DNA of 64,000 nucleotides from Vicingaceae bacterium (GTDB lineage Bacteria > Bacteroidota > Bacteroidia > Flavobacteriales_E > Vicingaceae): assembly GCA_028245195.1 (NCBI GenBank), contig JAOKCF010000003.1, forward strand, positions 1-64,000, in the 5' to 3' direction. A program made the translations under genes and the position numbers. Shown here in pieces: positions 9,901 through 18,033 of the stretch. The notes beneath the pieces were generated by a model. The model made no database searches. It saw nothing but the letters and a program-made list of their open reading frames with translations, and had not been told where the DNA came from. How positions within the stretch are numbered: the first letter of the stretch is position 1; each line of letters opens with the position of its first letter.

Positions 9901-10550
9901 ATGTTAGATCTATGAAGCGTTCTTCCTCTTTCATCTTCCGTTTCAGGTGGAGCAGGAACATAATCAATCATTTTTATGATGTCTGAAGAGGCAAGTTTAT
10001 TTAATTTGTTTTTTGGAATTCTAACTTCGATGTATTCTGCTATTTGGTTTTCCGAAAGAATAACGAAACGTTCGCTTTGAAAGTAGGCAATAAGACTTGA
10101 AAAAGTTACATCTAAATGTGCCTCAATCATAAGGTCCATTTCATTACCTGAAACAGCCCAGCCTGGATTCTCAGCATTTTTAACTGCTTTCGAAAATTTA
10201 TATTTGGCCGTAAATGGAGCGATTGCTCGTATTTTTAGACTTCGCAATGATACTTCACTTGCGTTCGTAATAGTTGCAATAAAAGCATGAAGTGGAAGGT
10301 ACTCTAACAAATTTATACCATTTTGTCTAAGAACTTCCTTTTCACTGTTGGTAGGAACCTCGCTAAACTGCACAACAACATATTTTTCAGAAATGCTATT
10401 GGCTGTTGCAGAAAGTGTGGCATTTGGATTGTTCGCCGGGAGCGTTACGTCTCCGCTTTTTAGTTTTAACGTGTAATCTTTAGATGCACTTAATTGCGTA
10501 CTGAAAATTAAAAATGTAAAGAGAGAAGTAAGCGTTAATATTTTTTTCAT
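6972..10550 (-). CDS. Secreted subtilisin-family (S8) serine protease with T9SS type A sorting domain
   Basis: This 1192-residue preproprotein starts with a signal peptide (about residues 1-22), followed by a propeptide-like region. The S8 catalytic domain shows Asp at 239-240 (IADD), His264 (GSHGDMVSG), the oxyanion Asn354 (SAGNSSG) and the nucleophile Ser437 (GGGTSAASPG). A C-terminal tail of Ig/fibronectin-like modules and a jelly-roll-like domain (about 950-1110) follows. The last 75 residues begin FSVYPNPSDG and end GIYFLTERNSG...KLIVY, the type A T9SS sorting domain. The protein is expected to cross the outer membrane by the type IX system and act on external protein. A TAnnTTTG -7 element sits just upstream and a strong terminator just downstream, so it is probably monocistronic. 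Confidence 0.93.
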   Translation of the reverse strand: MKKILTLTSLFTFLIFSTQLSASKDYTLKLKSGDVTLPANNPNATLSATANSISEKYVVVQFSEVPTNSEKEVLRQNGINLLEYLPLHAFIATITNASEVSLRSLKIRAIAPFTAKYKFSKAVKNAENPGWAVSGNEMDLMIEAHLDVTFSSLIAYFQSERFVILSENQIAEYIEVRIPKNKLNKLASSDIIKMIDYVPAPPETEDERGRTLHRSNMLDSDHPLGRKYDGTGVSIAIADDAVIGPHIDIKGRVTSFATNQNGSHGDMVSGIAMGAGNLNPDYRGMATGAYLYFYGINGYPHISNAVSNFNTRGVVITSTSYSEGCNGGYTSTTRFVDQQTRQNPELLHVFSAGNSSGSNCGYGASTGNVNWGTITGGRKQGKAVIATANLFYNSAITTSSSRGPATDGRIKPDISANGTNQMSINANNTYQVGGGTSAASPGIAGLAAQMYQGFKALNNGTNPESGLIKAAMLNTARDLGNVGPDFTYGWGRVDAHRAMSLIEQNRYLSSTISQNGNNSHSITVGANIENLKFMIYWTDYEALTTAAQALVNNMDLKVVSPTGDTLLPWVLNPAPNAAAITSPATKGIDNLNNMEQVQIDTVNAGVYTLLVNGKTIPQGPQKYFIVWETKDDAIEVTFPSGGEGFVPGTSETIRWDAFGNTGTTTVEYSLNNGATWIGITTTNGAARSFDWNVPGAATGDALVRVRKGSRTGVSANTFSIIRRPTNVRTNYICTDSLELTWNLAAGATGYKIYQLGATHMDSIGVTTSTTFKIYNLNLSDDNWFAVSSLGSGYEGKRSIASVIGKTVTNCPYDYDMEVLQIVSPNSAFLINCGSGKTGVTVTLRNNGDSVATNVPLRLVYNGTTYFDTLATFIAKYLPRNFTFSDSLVFTASGASSFSVITDLIGDQNPDNDSLGLDLTVLGTTFTLPYTEDFESNLNCATASNCGTTICNLNGGWFNGLNGVDDDFDLRVDFGGTPSNNTGPSIDHNPGTGTGRYLYSEASNGCTFSDAVTISPCFDLSNTIAPEFSFWYHMNGTSVGRINVDMFTNGSWTNNIITPINGSQGNAWQQATIDMRAYAGQAVNFRITVTTGNNWSSDIAIDDINFVDLSLGLNEGSLNNSFSVYPNPSDGMFTLKFKELPTNNIQITDMSGRIIEELNIKSELSTIDLSNYSKGIYFLTERNSGVVEKLIVY

Positions 10551-10566
10551 GTGAGTAATTTTTATT

Positions 10567-10574
10567 CAAAGATA
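10567..10574 (-). promoter_or_regulatory. Candidate Bacteroidota -7 element for the subtilase gene
   Basis: On the - strand the sequence reads TATCTTTG, a perfect match to TAnnTTTG, 16 bases before the subtilase ATG. No good TTTG-type -33 box is visible at the usual spacing, so the call rests on the -7 box alone. Confidence 0.35.
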
Positions 10575-10610
10575 AACTTATAAAAGCAAACGCTAAAATA
10601 ATTGTAGTGT

Positions 10611-10829
10611 TCATGACACTTTTAAGGTCTCTTTTATTATCTTGTAAGCTAGGTAGATAAATGGAGATCCATGCATGATGAAATCAAACCAGTCTTTCCC
10701 AGTCATGCCAACAGCACCCCCTAAAATCCACTTTATCTTACCCCATAAATGTGGTTCTGGAAAGAATGGTGCTAATCCCAGCGTTGCAAAAAGTAGCAGA
10801 GGCATTAATAAATCTTTTCGTTTAGACAT
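10611..10829 (-). CDS. Small two-helix inner-membrane protein, unknown function
   Basis: The product has 72 residues. A first hydrophobic stretch lies at about residues 7-22 (LLMPLLLFATLGLAPF) and a second at about 48-66, with a conserved-looking Pro/Trp/Gly-rich link (PFFPEPHLWGKIKWILGGAVGM) between them. It starts 5 bases after the stop of the rhodanese lipoprotein, so it is the last gene of a four-gene operon. I recognise it as a small protein recurrent in Bacteroidota genomes, sometimes loosely labelled an RND transporter, but I see no transporter domain and do not support that name. Confidence 0.6.
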   Translation of the reverse strand: MSKRKDLLMPLLLFATLGLAPFFPEPHLWGKIKWILGGAVGMTGKDWFDFIMHGSPFIYLAYKIIKETLKVS

Positions 10830-10834
10830 GGCGA

Positions 10835-11236
10835 TTATTTATGCCAGGCGTTATAGCCTCCTTTTAACTCAATAACCTGAGTAAATTTATTTTTTTGAAG
10901 TAGTGCAGAAGCCTTTCCACTTCTTCCTCCAACAGCACAAAAAACATAAACCGGTTTGCTTTTGTCAAATGATTCTATTGCTTTCTGAAATGAACCATTA
11001 AGAAAGTCATAGTTAGTCGCACCCTTTATAGTTCCTGCGGAGAACTCCCCGTCTGTTCTAACATCAATTAATTGGGGTTTTTCCTCTTGTTCAATAGCTA
11101 ATTTGAATTCTGTCGGCGATAAAACTTCATGGGAGGACGTTGAAGTTTGCTCCGTTGAGTTTTCCTTTTGAGCTATTCCATTGCACGCGGTAAGGGTAAA
11201 AAAGCTTAAGGAGATTATATAAAATATATTTTTCAT
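10835..11236 (-). CDS. Rhodanese-domain lipoprotein
   Basis: I chose the ATG at 11236 over one 14 codons upstream because it gives a clean lipoprotein signal peptide with Cys18 in LTAC. The mature part is a single rhodanese domain with the DVRT strand at 58-61 and the active-site loop CAVGGRSG (Cys100), which carries the persulfide. A GG-YNAW C-terminal motif completes the fold. It should sit on the periplasmic face of a membrane and accept or pass sulfane sulfur. It lies 4 bases after a cytoplasmic single-domain rhodanese and 5 bases before a small membrane protein, so a relay across the membrane is possible but is an inference. Confidence 0.85.
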   Translation of the reverse strand: MKNIFYIISLSFFTLTACNGIAQKENSTEQTSTSSHEVLSPTEFKLAIEQEEKPQLIDVRTDGEFSAGTIKGATNYDFLNGSFQKAIESFDKSKPVYVFCAVGGRSGKASALLQKNKFTQVIELKGGYNAWHK

Positions 11237-11240
11237 GTTT

Positions 11241-11543
11241 CTAAGAGTTAAATGAATTCCACGCTTGGATACCTCCAAGTAAATTATAAACTGTTAATCC
11301 TTGTTTGTCCATAAATTGACATGCTGAAGCGCTTCTCCCACCAGATCGACAATATACATAATAGCTTTTGGTTTTATCCAAGTTCATCACTTTTGCAGGA
11401 AAACTTTGTTCCATGATGTTCATGTTTGTTGAGTTGGGAATGAGTCCCTCTGCTTCTTCTTCAGGTGTTCTAACATCAATGATAACTGCATTTTCGTCGT
11501 TTTTGAATCCGTGTACAAATTCATTAATAGTTAAGTCTCTCAT
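11241..11543 (-). CDS. Cytoplasmic single-domain rhodanese
   Basis: This 100-residue protein has no signal peptide. It consists of one rhodanese domain with DVRTPEE at 23-29 and the active-site loop CRSGGRS starting at Cys65, whose six-residue loop is typical of sulfurtransferases of the GlpE/PspE type. The C-terminal GGIQAW closes the fold. It would transfer sulfur from thiosulfate or a persulfide donor to a thiol acceptor in the cytoplasm. It is the second gene of the DUF983-rhodanese-rhodanese-membrane protein operon, with gaps of 6 bases before it and 4 after it. Confidence 0.85.
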   Translation of the reverse strand: MRDLTINEFVHGFKNDENAVIIDVRTPEEEAEGLIPNSTNMNIMEQSFPAKVMNLDKTKSYYVYCRSGGRSASACQFMDKQGLTVYNLLGGIQAWNSFNS

Positions 11544-11549
11544 GATTTT

Positions 11550-11921
11550 TTATTTTTTAAAGTTCATAAATAAATTTGCCCAAATAATTTTTGAAAGGGC
11601 ATAATATAAGGGGGTTGCGATAATTAAAAAGCTTGCTGCCAGTATAATGAAATTCCAAAATTCCATTTCAAACCCCAGTACAAATTTTGCTACTACAAAA
11701 CTTATAACATGTGCTACGCCGAATGCATAAGAAACATACATGGCACCATAATAAAATCCTGGCTCAATGCTAAATTTTCTATTGCAATTTTCACAACTAT
11801 CTTTTACTTCTGACATGCTAGAAAAATTGTAAGGATTAGGTGACTTATAAAAATTGCCTTCTTGACAATAAGGGCACTTTAACTTTAGAATACTGTATAA
11901 TTTTGAGCCTTTTTTGAGCAT
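11550..11921 (-). CDS. DUF983 membrane protein with zinc-ribbon-like cysteines
   Basis: The protein has 123 residues. Two cysteine pairs (CPYC near residue 16 and CENC near 43) form a zinc-ribbon-like N-terminal module. They are followed by the family signature PGFYYGAMYVSYAFG and two transmembrane segments at about 63-84 and 88-110. This is the DUF983 pattern. No biochemical role is established. It heads the operon with the two rhodanese genes, and cysteine-rich plus sulfurtransferase content hints at redox or sulfur handling, which is inference. Confidence 0.85.
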   Translation of the reverse strand: MLKKGSKLYSILKLKCPYCQEGNFYKSPNPYNFSSMSEVKDSCENCNRKFSIEPGFYYGAMYVSYAFGVAHVISFVVAKFVLGFEMEFWNFIILAASFLIIATPLYYALSKIIWANLFMNFKK

Positions 11922-12008
11922 CTATACTTTTTTTTACAAAGTTATGCAATACAGCATCTCCTGTTTGGTAACATTAGATACAAATCTTAGAAGTAATGGA
12001 AAAGTATT

Positions 12009-13340
12009 TTATAGCAACTCGTTAGCTAAGTTGGCTAACTCAGATCGCTCTCCTTTTTCTAACACAATATGTGAATAAAGCTTATTTCCTCTAACCTTAT
12101 CAATTAAGTACGAAAGCCCATTACTGTACTCATCTAAATAAGGAGTGTCAATTTGCCGTATATCACCTGTGAAAATTATTTTTGAATTCTCTCCTGCTCT
12201 CGTGATAATTGTCTTTACCTCGTGTGGTGTTAAATTTTGAGCTTCGTCTACTATAAATATAATGTCAGATAAACTTCTTCCTCTAATGTATGCTAAAGGT
12301 GTAATTACTATTTTTTCGGTTTTCTGCATTTCTAAAATCTGTTTGTGTCGTTTGTCTGTTTCACTAAACTGATTTTTAATAAACTTCAAATTGTCCCACA
12401 AAGGTTCCATGTAAGGGTTAATTTTATCTTTGATATCACCCGGAAGAAAGCCAATGTCTTTGTTACTTAGCGGCACGATAGGTCTTGCCAAAATAATTTG
12501 CTTGAATTCTCTGCGTTGCTCTAAAGCTCCCGCCAGAGCTAGTAAAGTCTTTCCAGTTCCCGCTACTCCTTGAATGGTAACCAGTTTAATATTGGGGTTA
12601 AGCATTGCATGAAGGGCAAAGGCCTGTTCTGCGTTTCTTGGAACAATGCCAAAAGCGTTTATTTTTTCAACTCTCTCAAGTAGGTCTTCAATCGGGTTGT
12701 AAAAAGCTAAGCTCGATGATTTTCCATTTTTTAGAATGTAAAAATGATTGTTCTCAACGTTGTCTTTTATAAAGCTGTAATCCGCAATTTTACCTTTTTC
12801 ATAGATTTCTTTAATGGCTTCCGACGGCACTCCCTCCACTTTTTCCTTTCCTAAATAAAGGTCTGAAACATCTTTAATTTTCCCAGTGCTATAATCTTCG
12901 GAAATCATATTCAAAGCCTTTGCTTTTATTCGAAGATTGATGTCTTTGGTAACTAATATAACTAGTCTTTCTTTTTCATTTTCTTGTAAGCTTAAGGCTG
13001 CATTTAAAATCTGGTGGTCTCCTTTTTTGTCATCAAAAATTTTTTCAGGACTATTTTTTAAATCATGGTTTGGAAATACAATCTTGAATTTTGATTTTTT
13101 GCCTGATCCAAGAGGAATCCAATCGTTAAGAGTGTATTTGCTCGATAACTTGTCTACCATTCTTGTAAATTCTCGAGCCTCAAAATTTTTATTATCGTGT
13201 CCTTTTTTAAAGTTATCTAACTCTTCTAGAACCGTTATGGGAATAGCTATGTCATTGTCGTCAAAATTCATTAAAGAGTTATGGTCGTGAATGATAACAG
13301 AGGTGTCGAGAACGTAAATTTTTTTGACTTTTTTTGGCAT
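12009..13340 (-). CDS. phoH: PhoH-family ATPase with N-terminal PIN domain
   Basis: The product has 443 residues. The N-terminal part (about 1-150) is a PIN-like nuclease domain with the first acidic residue in LDTSVIIHD (Asp12) and later acidic positions. The C-terminal part (about 230-443) is the PhoH P-loop ATPase with Walker A GVAGTGKT (Lys265) and Walker B IIFIVDEAQN, then TGDIRQID. This PIN-PhoH arrangement (PhoH2 type) is linked in other bacteria to RNA unwinding and cleavage. The gene stands alone, with 87 bases to the next gene and 145 bases after waaA. Confidence 0.9.
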   Translation of the reverse strand: MPKKVKKIYVLDTSVIIHDHNSLMNFDDNDIAIPITVLEELDNFKKGHDNKNFEAREFTRMVDKLSSKYTLNDWIPLGSGKKSKFKIVFPNHDLKNSPEKIFDDKKGDHQILNAALSLQENEKERLVILVTKDINLRIKAKALNMISEDYSTGKIKDVSDLYLGKEKVEGVPSEAIKEIYEKGKIADYSFIKDNVENNHFYILKNGKSSSLAFYNPIEDLLERVEKINAFGIVPRNAEQAFALHAMLNPNIKLVTIQGVAGTGKTLLALAGALEQRREFKQIILARPIVPLSNKDIGFLPGDIKDKINPYMEPLWDNLKFIKNQFSETDKRHKQILEMQKTEKIVITPLAYIRGRSLSDIIFIVDEAQNLTPHEVKTIITRAGENSKIIFTGDIRQIDTPYLDEYSNGLSYLIDKVRGNKLYSHIVLEKGERSELANLANELL

Positions 13341-13485
13341 TTTGTCTGATTTTAGTTACCTAATAAATTTAAGTGTTTTAAAACTGGACTTGGAAGGGTA
13401 TTGTCAAAAAGAAACTAACTATGCTACCTTGAAAAGTTTGCTTGGTAGAATAATTTTATTTACAGTAGCGAAACATTTAGGTAAA

Positions 13486-14718
13486 CTACTTTTCGTACAA
13501 GTAATCTAATATTTTAGGAGTAGCTCCGGCATTGTCATTAACATAACTTTTAGCCTTGGTTATAGCATTTTGATAGTTGGATTCATCGTTTAAGAATCTT
13601 ATTGTGGCATAAAATTCTTCTTGATTTCGCACGCAATACCCTGCGCCAATTTCTAGTAGGTCGTATGCTTCTTGAAACTTTTTGTAATTGGGCCCAAATA
13701 GAACGGGGCATCCATAAATAACAGCTTCAAGGGTGTTGTGAATGCCCAAACCGAAGCCACCACCAATGAACGCAATATTGCCATACCTATATAGCTTTGA
13801 AAGTAACCCAATGCGATCTATAATTAATACTTTTAGAAGATGTAAGTCTTCATCAGGAGTAGTTTCTGACAGTAGCTTGCAAGATGAAGTAAACCGCCCT
13901 TGAAGCGACTTAAATTTAGGTGCATCAATTTCGTGCGGAGCGATAATTATTTTAGTTGCGATGTCGCTGTTTGAAAATTTAATTGCCAATTCATTTTCTC
14001 TTTCCCAGCTACTTCCAATAATTAGTACGGAAGAGTCTTTTGAAAAGCTCTCAAACCGTTTTTCAGAAAATGACTCTTTCGAGATACTCAAAACCCGATC
14101 TAATCTGGTGTCACCAGTTTTAGAAGCGTTTTTGAATCCAATCGATTTTAGAAGTTTCAACGATTCATCATTTTGAACAAAAAAGTGATTGAAAGCTGCA
14201 AGGTGTTTTTTAAACCAACCCCCATATGGTTTAAAAAAGTGTTGGTTTTTTCTGAATATTCCACAAATCAGATAGCACTCTATATTTTGAAGCCGAATTT
14301 GGCTGAGGTAGTTAAACCAGAACTCATACTTCACAAAAATAATTCGGTGAGGCTGCACTATGTTTAAGAAGGTTTTTGCATTTTTTGGAGTATCTACAGG
14401 CAAATAAATTACCTTGTCAGCTAATTTGTAGTCTTTTCTTATTTCATAACCCGAGGGAGAGAAAAAGCTAACTAAGATAAATTCTTTTGGATCTTCTCTT
14501 TTTATTTCCTCGATTAAGGGTCTTGCCTGCTCAAATTCACCTAAAGATGCAACATGAAACCAGGTGATTTTTTTTTTATCTTGATTTAAACTAACTAAAT
14601 TTTCTTTCCAGTTTTTTCTACCTAATACCCAAAGTACCGCTTTTTTGTTTCCCGCTAAAGCAGCAGCATTTATAAAAAATGAATATATTAAAATAGCAAA
14701 ACTATAGAGTATCCTCAT
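13486..14718 (-). CDS. waaA: 3-deoxy-D-manno-octulosonic acid (Kdo) transferase
   Basis: WaaA (KdtA) adds Kdo to the lipid A precursor at the inner membrane, a core step of lipopolysaccharide synthesis. The 410-residue protein has an N-terminal membrane anchor (about 1-20), the HVASLGEFEQARP motif of the family with the catalytic Glu, and a C-terminal GT-B donor-site region with IAFIGGGFGLGIHNTLEAV. The ATG is 5 bases from the stop of an outer-membrane protein gene upstream, so the two probably form an operon. Confidence 0.92.
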   Translation of the reverse strand: MRILYSFAILIYSFFINAAALAGNKKAVLWVLGRKNWKENLVSLNQDKKKITWFHVASLGEFEQARPLIEEIKREDPKEFILVSFFSPSGYEIRKDYKLADKVIYLPVDTPKNAKTFLNIVQPHRIIFVKYEFWFNYLSQIRLQNIECYLICGIFRKNQHFFKPYGGWFKKHLAAFNHFFVQNDESLKLLKSIGFKNASKTGDTRLDRVLSISKESFSEKRFESFSKDSSVLIIGSSWERENELAIKFSNSDIATKIIIAPHEIDAPKFKSLQGRFTSSCKLLSETTPDEDLHLLKVLIIDRIGLLSKLYRYGNIAFIGGGFGLGIHNTLEAVIYGCPVLFGPNYKKFQEAYDLLEIGAGYCVRNQEEFYATIRFLNDESNYQNAITKAKSYVNDNAGATPKILDYLYEK

Positions 14719-14723
14719 TTTAT

Positions 14724-15485
14724 TTATCGGTAATAAAACTCTTCAGAAGCTCTTTCGCGAATAGGGATAGACCAGCCTGCTCTAATGCCATATAAAAAGT
14801 CTAGTTTCCTGACCAAATCAAAGCTTTGAGTGTCGTAGTTGTATTCTCTTCTGTTTTTTGTAAATCCTTGCTGAACCTCTATCCCAATATAAAAGTTATA
14901 GAGATTTTTTTTCCCGAAATGCTGGTAGCCAACAAACTGCTTTAAAGCAAAGCCGCTATGAAGCCGGTCGTAGCCTTTAAGCATTTCTTCGCTTAGTTGA
15001 AAGACCTCACCGTCTCTGTAATCTATGAAAATTTTGTGTTGCATATAGCCAGCTCCTATTTGAGTTAAAATGCCAGAGTTTTGATTGGTAAATTTTAAAG
15101 GGAATAATCTACCTACCGATGCAAAAAGACTAAAACCTCTTAGGTCATATAAAATCCTAACAAGTTCACCTTGAGAATCAGTAATGTCTCCTCTTTCGTT
15201 GGCAATTCCAGATAACAGACCGTTTCTTTTAACTTTTGACCCAAACATAAAATTTCCTTCAACTTCAAATTGAAAATTTGAGGCATTTTTAAGACCAAAA
15301 GCTGCCCCTACGGTATTTGCCTGCTGGAAAGTTTCTTCAAAATCACCCGAAGGTAATAAGTATGAATATTGAAATCGAATAAAAGGAATAGATTCGCTTG
15401 AGTCTCTGTAGTTTTTAACCTGGCTCATACCATGCAAGCAGGCAGCATTTAGCAAAAAGAGTATTGCGATCTTTAAAAAATTCAT
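14724..15485 (-). CDS. Outer-membrane beta-barrel protein, uncharacterised
   Basis: There are 253 residues with a cleavable signal peptide (about 1-21, ending near HGMSQ). The rest is rich in alternating hydrophobic strands with aromatic girdle residues (FRFQYSYLLPSG, FEVEGNFMFGS, NFYIGIEVQQG) and ends in a strand containing YGIRAGWSIPI, as in porin-like barrels. No named family is recognised. Being directly upstream of waaA in the same operon, it may belong to outer-membrane biogenesis, but this is only context. Confidence 0.7.
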   Translation of the reverse strand: MNFLKIAILFLLNAACLHGMSQVKNYRDSSESIPFIRFQYSYLLPSGDFEETFQQANTVGAAFGLKNASNFQFEVEGNFMFGSKVKRNGLLSGIANERGDITDSQGELVRILYDLRGFSLFASVGRLFPLKFTNQNSGILTQIGAGYMQHKIFIDYRDGEVFQLSEEMLKGYDRLHSGFALKQFVGYQHFGKKNLYNFYIGIEVQQGFTKNRREYNYDTQSFDLVRKLDFLYGIRAGWSIPIRERASEEFYYR

Positions 15486-15561
15486 ACAGCTAAATTACCA
15501 ATACTTTAGGCTTCAAAATTTAGCTAAAAACCCTATCTTCGTAAACCGTAAAAAATTACAT

Positions 15562-16698
15562 ATGAAGGCAATTCAGATGGTTGACTTGAAAAGTCAATAT
15601 GAGGACATTAAAAAGGAAGTGGACGAGCGTATACAGGGTGTTCTAAACACCTCTTCATTTATAAATGGACCTGAAGTTAAACGTTTCCAAGAGGAATTGG
15701 AGAGTTACTTACAAGTGAAACATGTTATACCTTGTGCGAACGGAACGGACGCTTTACAAGTTGCAATGATGGCGTTGGGCCTCAAGCCAGGAGATGAGGT
15801 AATTACGACAACTTTTACTTTTGTTGCTACAGCTGAAGTAATTGCGTTGCTTGGTTTAGTGCCAGTGCTTGTTGATTGCGATGAGAATAGCTTTTTAATT
15901 TCGGAAGATGCGGTTCGCGAAGCAATTACACCTAAAACAAAGGCCATTATTCCGGTTCACTTGTTTGGTCAATGTGCTAACATGGAAGAGTTCATGGTAA
16001 TTGCAAAAGAAAATAATCTTTTTGTTATTGAAGATGCAGCGCAGTCAATCGGATCAAGCTTTCATTTTAAACATGGGCACTCGCAGCAGTCAGGAACAAT
16101 CGGAGATTTTGGTTGTACCTCTTTTTTCCCTTCTAAAAATTTAGGTTGCTATGGAGACGGGGGAGCTTTATTTACCAATGACGACACATTAGCGGATAAA
16201 GCGAGAATGGTTGTAAATCATGGCATGAAAGTTCGATATTATCATGATGAAATTGGTGTAAACTCAAGATTGGATAGTATACAAGCTGCAGTATTAAGCG
16301 TAAAGTTACAGCGACTAGATGACTATGGTAACGCGCGAAGAGCAGCAGCTTGGCATTACGATGAAGCTTTTAAAGACTTACCTGAGGTAATTACTCCAGA
16401 AAGAGTGCAGAACTCTTGTCATGTTTTTCACCAGTACACCTTAAGGATTGTTGGGTTAGATAGAAAAGCCTTGCAAAAGCACATGATGGACAATGGTGTC
16501 CCGGCAATGATTTATTATCCGGTACCACTTCATCAGCAAAAGGCGTATAGAGATGATAGGTATCAAGATGGGGACTTTCCTGTGGCAGAGCAATTAGCGT
16601 TGGAGGTTCTTTCATTGCCGATGCATACTGAATTAGATAAGGAACAATTAGAAAAAATTACGACTACTCTAAGAGAGTATGTTTTAGCAAATAGATAA
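15562..16698 (+). CDS. DegT/DnrJ/EryC1/StrS-family sugar aminotransferase (WbpE/WlbC-like)
   Basis: This PLP enzyme transfers an amino group to a keto-sugar nucleotide. The 378-residue protein shows ANGTDAL for cofactor phosphate binding, Asp158 in IEDAAQ and the Schiff-base Lys192 in FFPSKNLGCYGDGG. The overall pattern is closest, from memory, to WbpE/WlbC, which aminates UDP-2-acetamido-2-deoxy-3-oxo-glucuronate; the WbpD-like acetyltransferase three genes on supports this. The 3-dehydrogenase WbpB that would supply the keto substrate is not in the window. It opens the nucleotide-sugar cassette, 17 bases before ugd. Confidence 0.85.
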   Translation: MKAIQMVDLKSQYEDIKKEVDERIQGVLNTSSFINGPEVKRFQEELESYLQVKHVIPCANGTDALQVAMMALGLKPGDEVITTTFTFVATAEVIALLGLVPVLVDCDENSFLISEDAVREAITPKTKAIIPVHLFGQCANMEEFMVIAKENNLFVIEDAAQSIGSSFHFKHGHSQQSGTIGDFGCTSFFPSKNLGCYGDGGALFTNDDTLADKARMVVNHGMKVRYYHDEIGVNSRLDSIQAAVLSVKLQRLDDYGNARRAAAWHYDEAFKDLPEVITPERVQNSCHVFHQYTLRIVGLDRKALQKHMMDNGVPAMIYYPVPLHQQKAYRDDRYQDGDFPVAEQLALEVLSLPMHTELDKEQLEKITTTLREYVLANR

Positions 16699-16715
16699 GA
16701 TAAAATAAGATTTAG

Positions 16716-18032
16716 ATGAAAATAGTAGTAGTAGGAACAGGTTATGTGGGGTTAGTAACAGGAACTTGTTTGGCAGAAACCGGGAATGAGGTTATCTGTG
16801 TAGATATAGATAAGCAGAAGGTTGAAAAGATGAAGAATGGGATAGTTCCAATTTACGAACCTCATTTGGATGTCATTTTCGAAAGAAACATAAAACAAAA
16901 TCGATTGTCATTTACGACGGATTTAGAGTCGGCAGTGAAAGATGCAACAATTATTTTCTTGGCACTTCCAACTCCTCCGGGAGAAGATGGTTCAGCAGAC
17001 CTTTCTTACGTCATAGGTGTTGCTGAAAAATTAGGGAAAATAATTACCAACTACAAAGTTATTATTGATAAGAGTACGGTTCCAGTTGGCACAGCCGAGA
17101 AGGTGCACGCTGCTGTTGCAAAGAATGCTAAAGTAGATTTTGATATTGTATCTAATCCTGAATTCTTAAGAGAAGGATTTGCGGTAGATGATTTTCTAAA
17201 GCCAGATCGTGTGGTAATAGGAACAACTTCAACAAGGGCTAAAGACCTTTTGACTGAGTTGTATAAGCCATATGTTAGACAAGGGAATCCAATTATCTTT
17301 ATGGATGAGAAGTCTGCGGAATTAACAAAATATGCTGCCAATGCATTTTTGGCAACTAAAATTACCTTCATGAATGAAATTGCTAATTTCTGTGAGAAAG
17401 TTGGCGCTGATGTTGATGCAGTAAGAGTTGGCATTGGTTCAGATACAAGAATTGGGAAACGATTTTTATTTCCAGGAATTGGTTACGGAGGAAGTTGCTT
17501 TCCAAAGGATGTTCAAGCACTAGCAAAATCAGGTATCGAAGCAGGGTATGATTTTAAAATATTAGAATCGGTAATGAAGGTCAATCAAGACCAAAAAACA
17601 GCTTTAATGCCAAAAATATTGGAGCACTATAATGGGGATATAAAAGGAAAGAAAATTGCACTTTGGGGATTAGCATTTAAGCCAGATACCGATGATATTC
17701 GCGAAGCACCTGCTCTTTATTTGATTGATGAGTTATTGGCCGCCGGAGCGACTATATCCGCTTACGATCCAGAAGCCATGTCTAATGTTCAAGAGTTAAT
17801 AGGGGATAAAATAAATTTTTCCCTAAGCGCTTACGATGCATGTAAAGGTGCTGACTTATTAGTAATTGCTACTGAATGGTCTGTATTTAGAACTCCTGAC
17901 TTTAGCAAGTTAAAGGAGAAATTAAATGACTTGGTAATATTTGATGGTAGAAACCTTTACGACTTACCGATGATGGAAAAGGAAAATTTCACCTACGTAA
18001 GTATTGGAAGAAATAAAGTAACAGCTAAATAA
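16716..18032 (+). CDS. ugd: UDP-glucose 6-dehydrogenase
   Basis: The enzyme oxidises UDP-glucose to UDP-glucuronate with two NAD+. Visible are the N-terminal Rossmann motif [10 protein letters not shown], the central Lys in ATKITFMNE (about 215) and the catalytic Cys261 in GGSCFPKD, in 438 residues, normal for the family. The product is the substrate for the next gene, the decarboxylase, whose ATG follows after one base, so the pair is translationally linked. Confidence 0.93.
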   Translation: MKIVVVGTGYVGLVTGTCLAETGNEVICVDIDKQKVEKMKNGIVPIYEPHLDVIFERNIKQNRLSFTTDLESAVKDATIIFLALPTPPGEDGSADLSYVIGVAEKLGKIITNYKVIIDKSTVPVGTAEKVHAAVAKNAKVDFDIVSNPEFLREGFAVDDFLKPDRVVIGTTSTRAKDLLTELYKPYVRQGNPIIFMDEKSAELTKYAANAFLATKITFMNEIANFCEKVGADVDAVRVGIGSDTRIGKRFLFPGIGYGGSCFPKDVQALAKSGIEAGYDFKILESVMKVNQDQKTALMPKILEHYNGDIKGKKIALWGLAFKPDTDDIREAPALYLIDELLAAGATISAYDPEAMSNVQELIGDKINFSLSAYDACKGADLLVIATEWSVFRTPDFSKLKEKLNDLVIFDGRNLYDLPMMEKENFTYVSIGRNKVTAK

Positions 18033-18033
18033 A

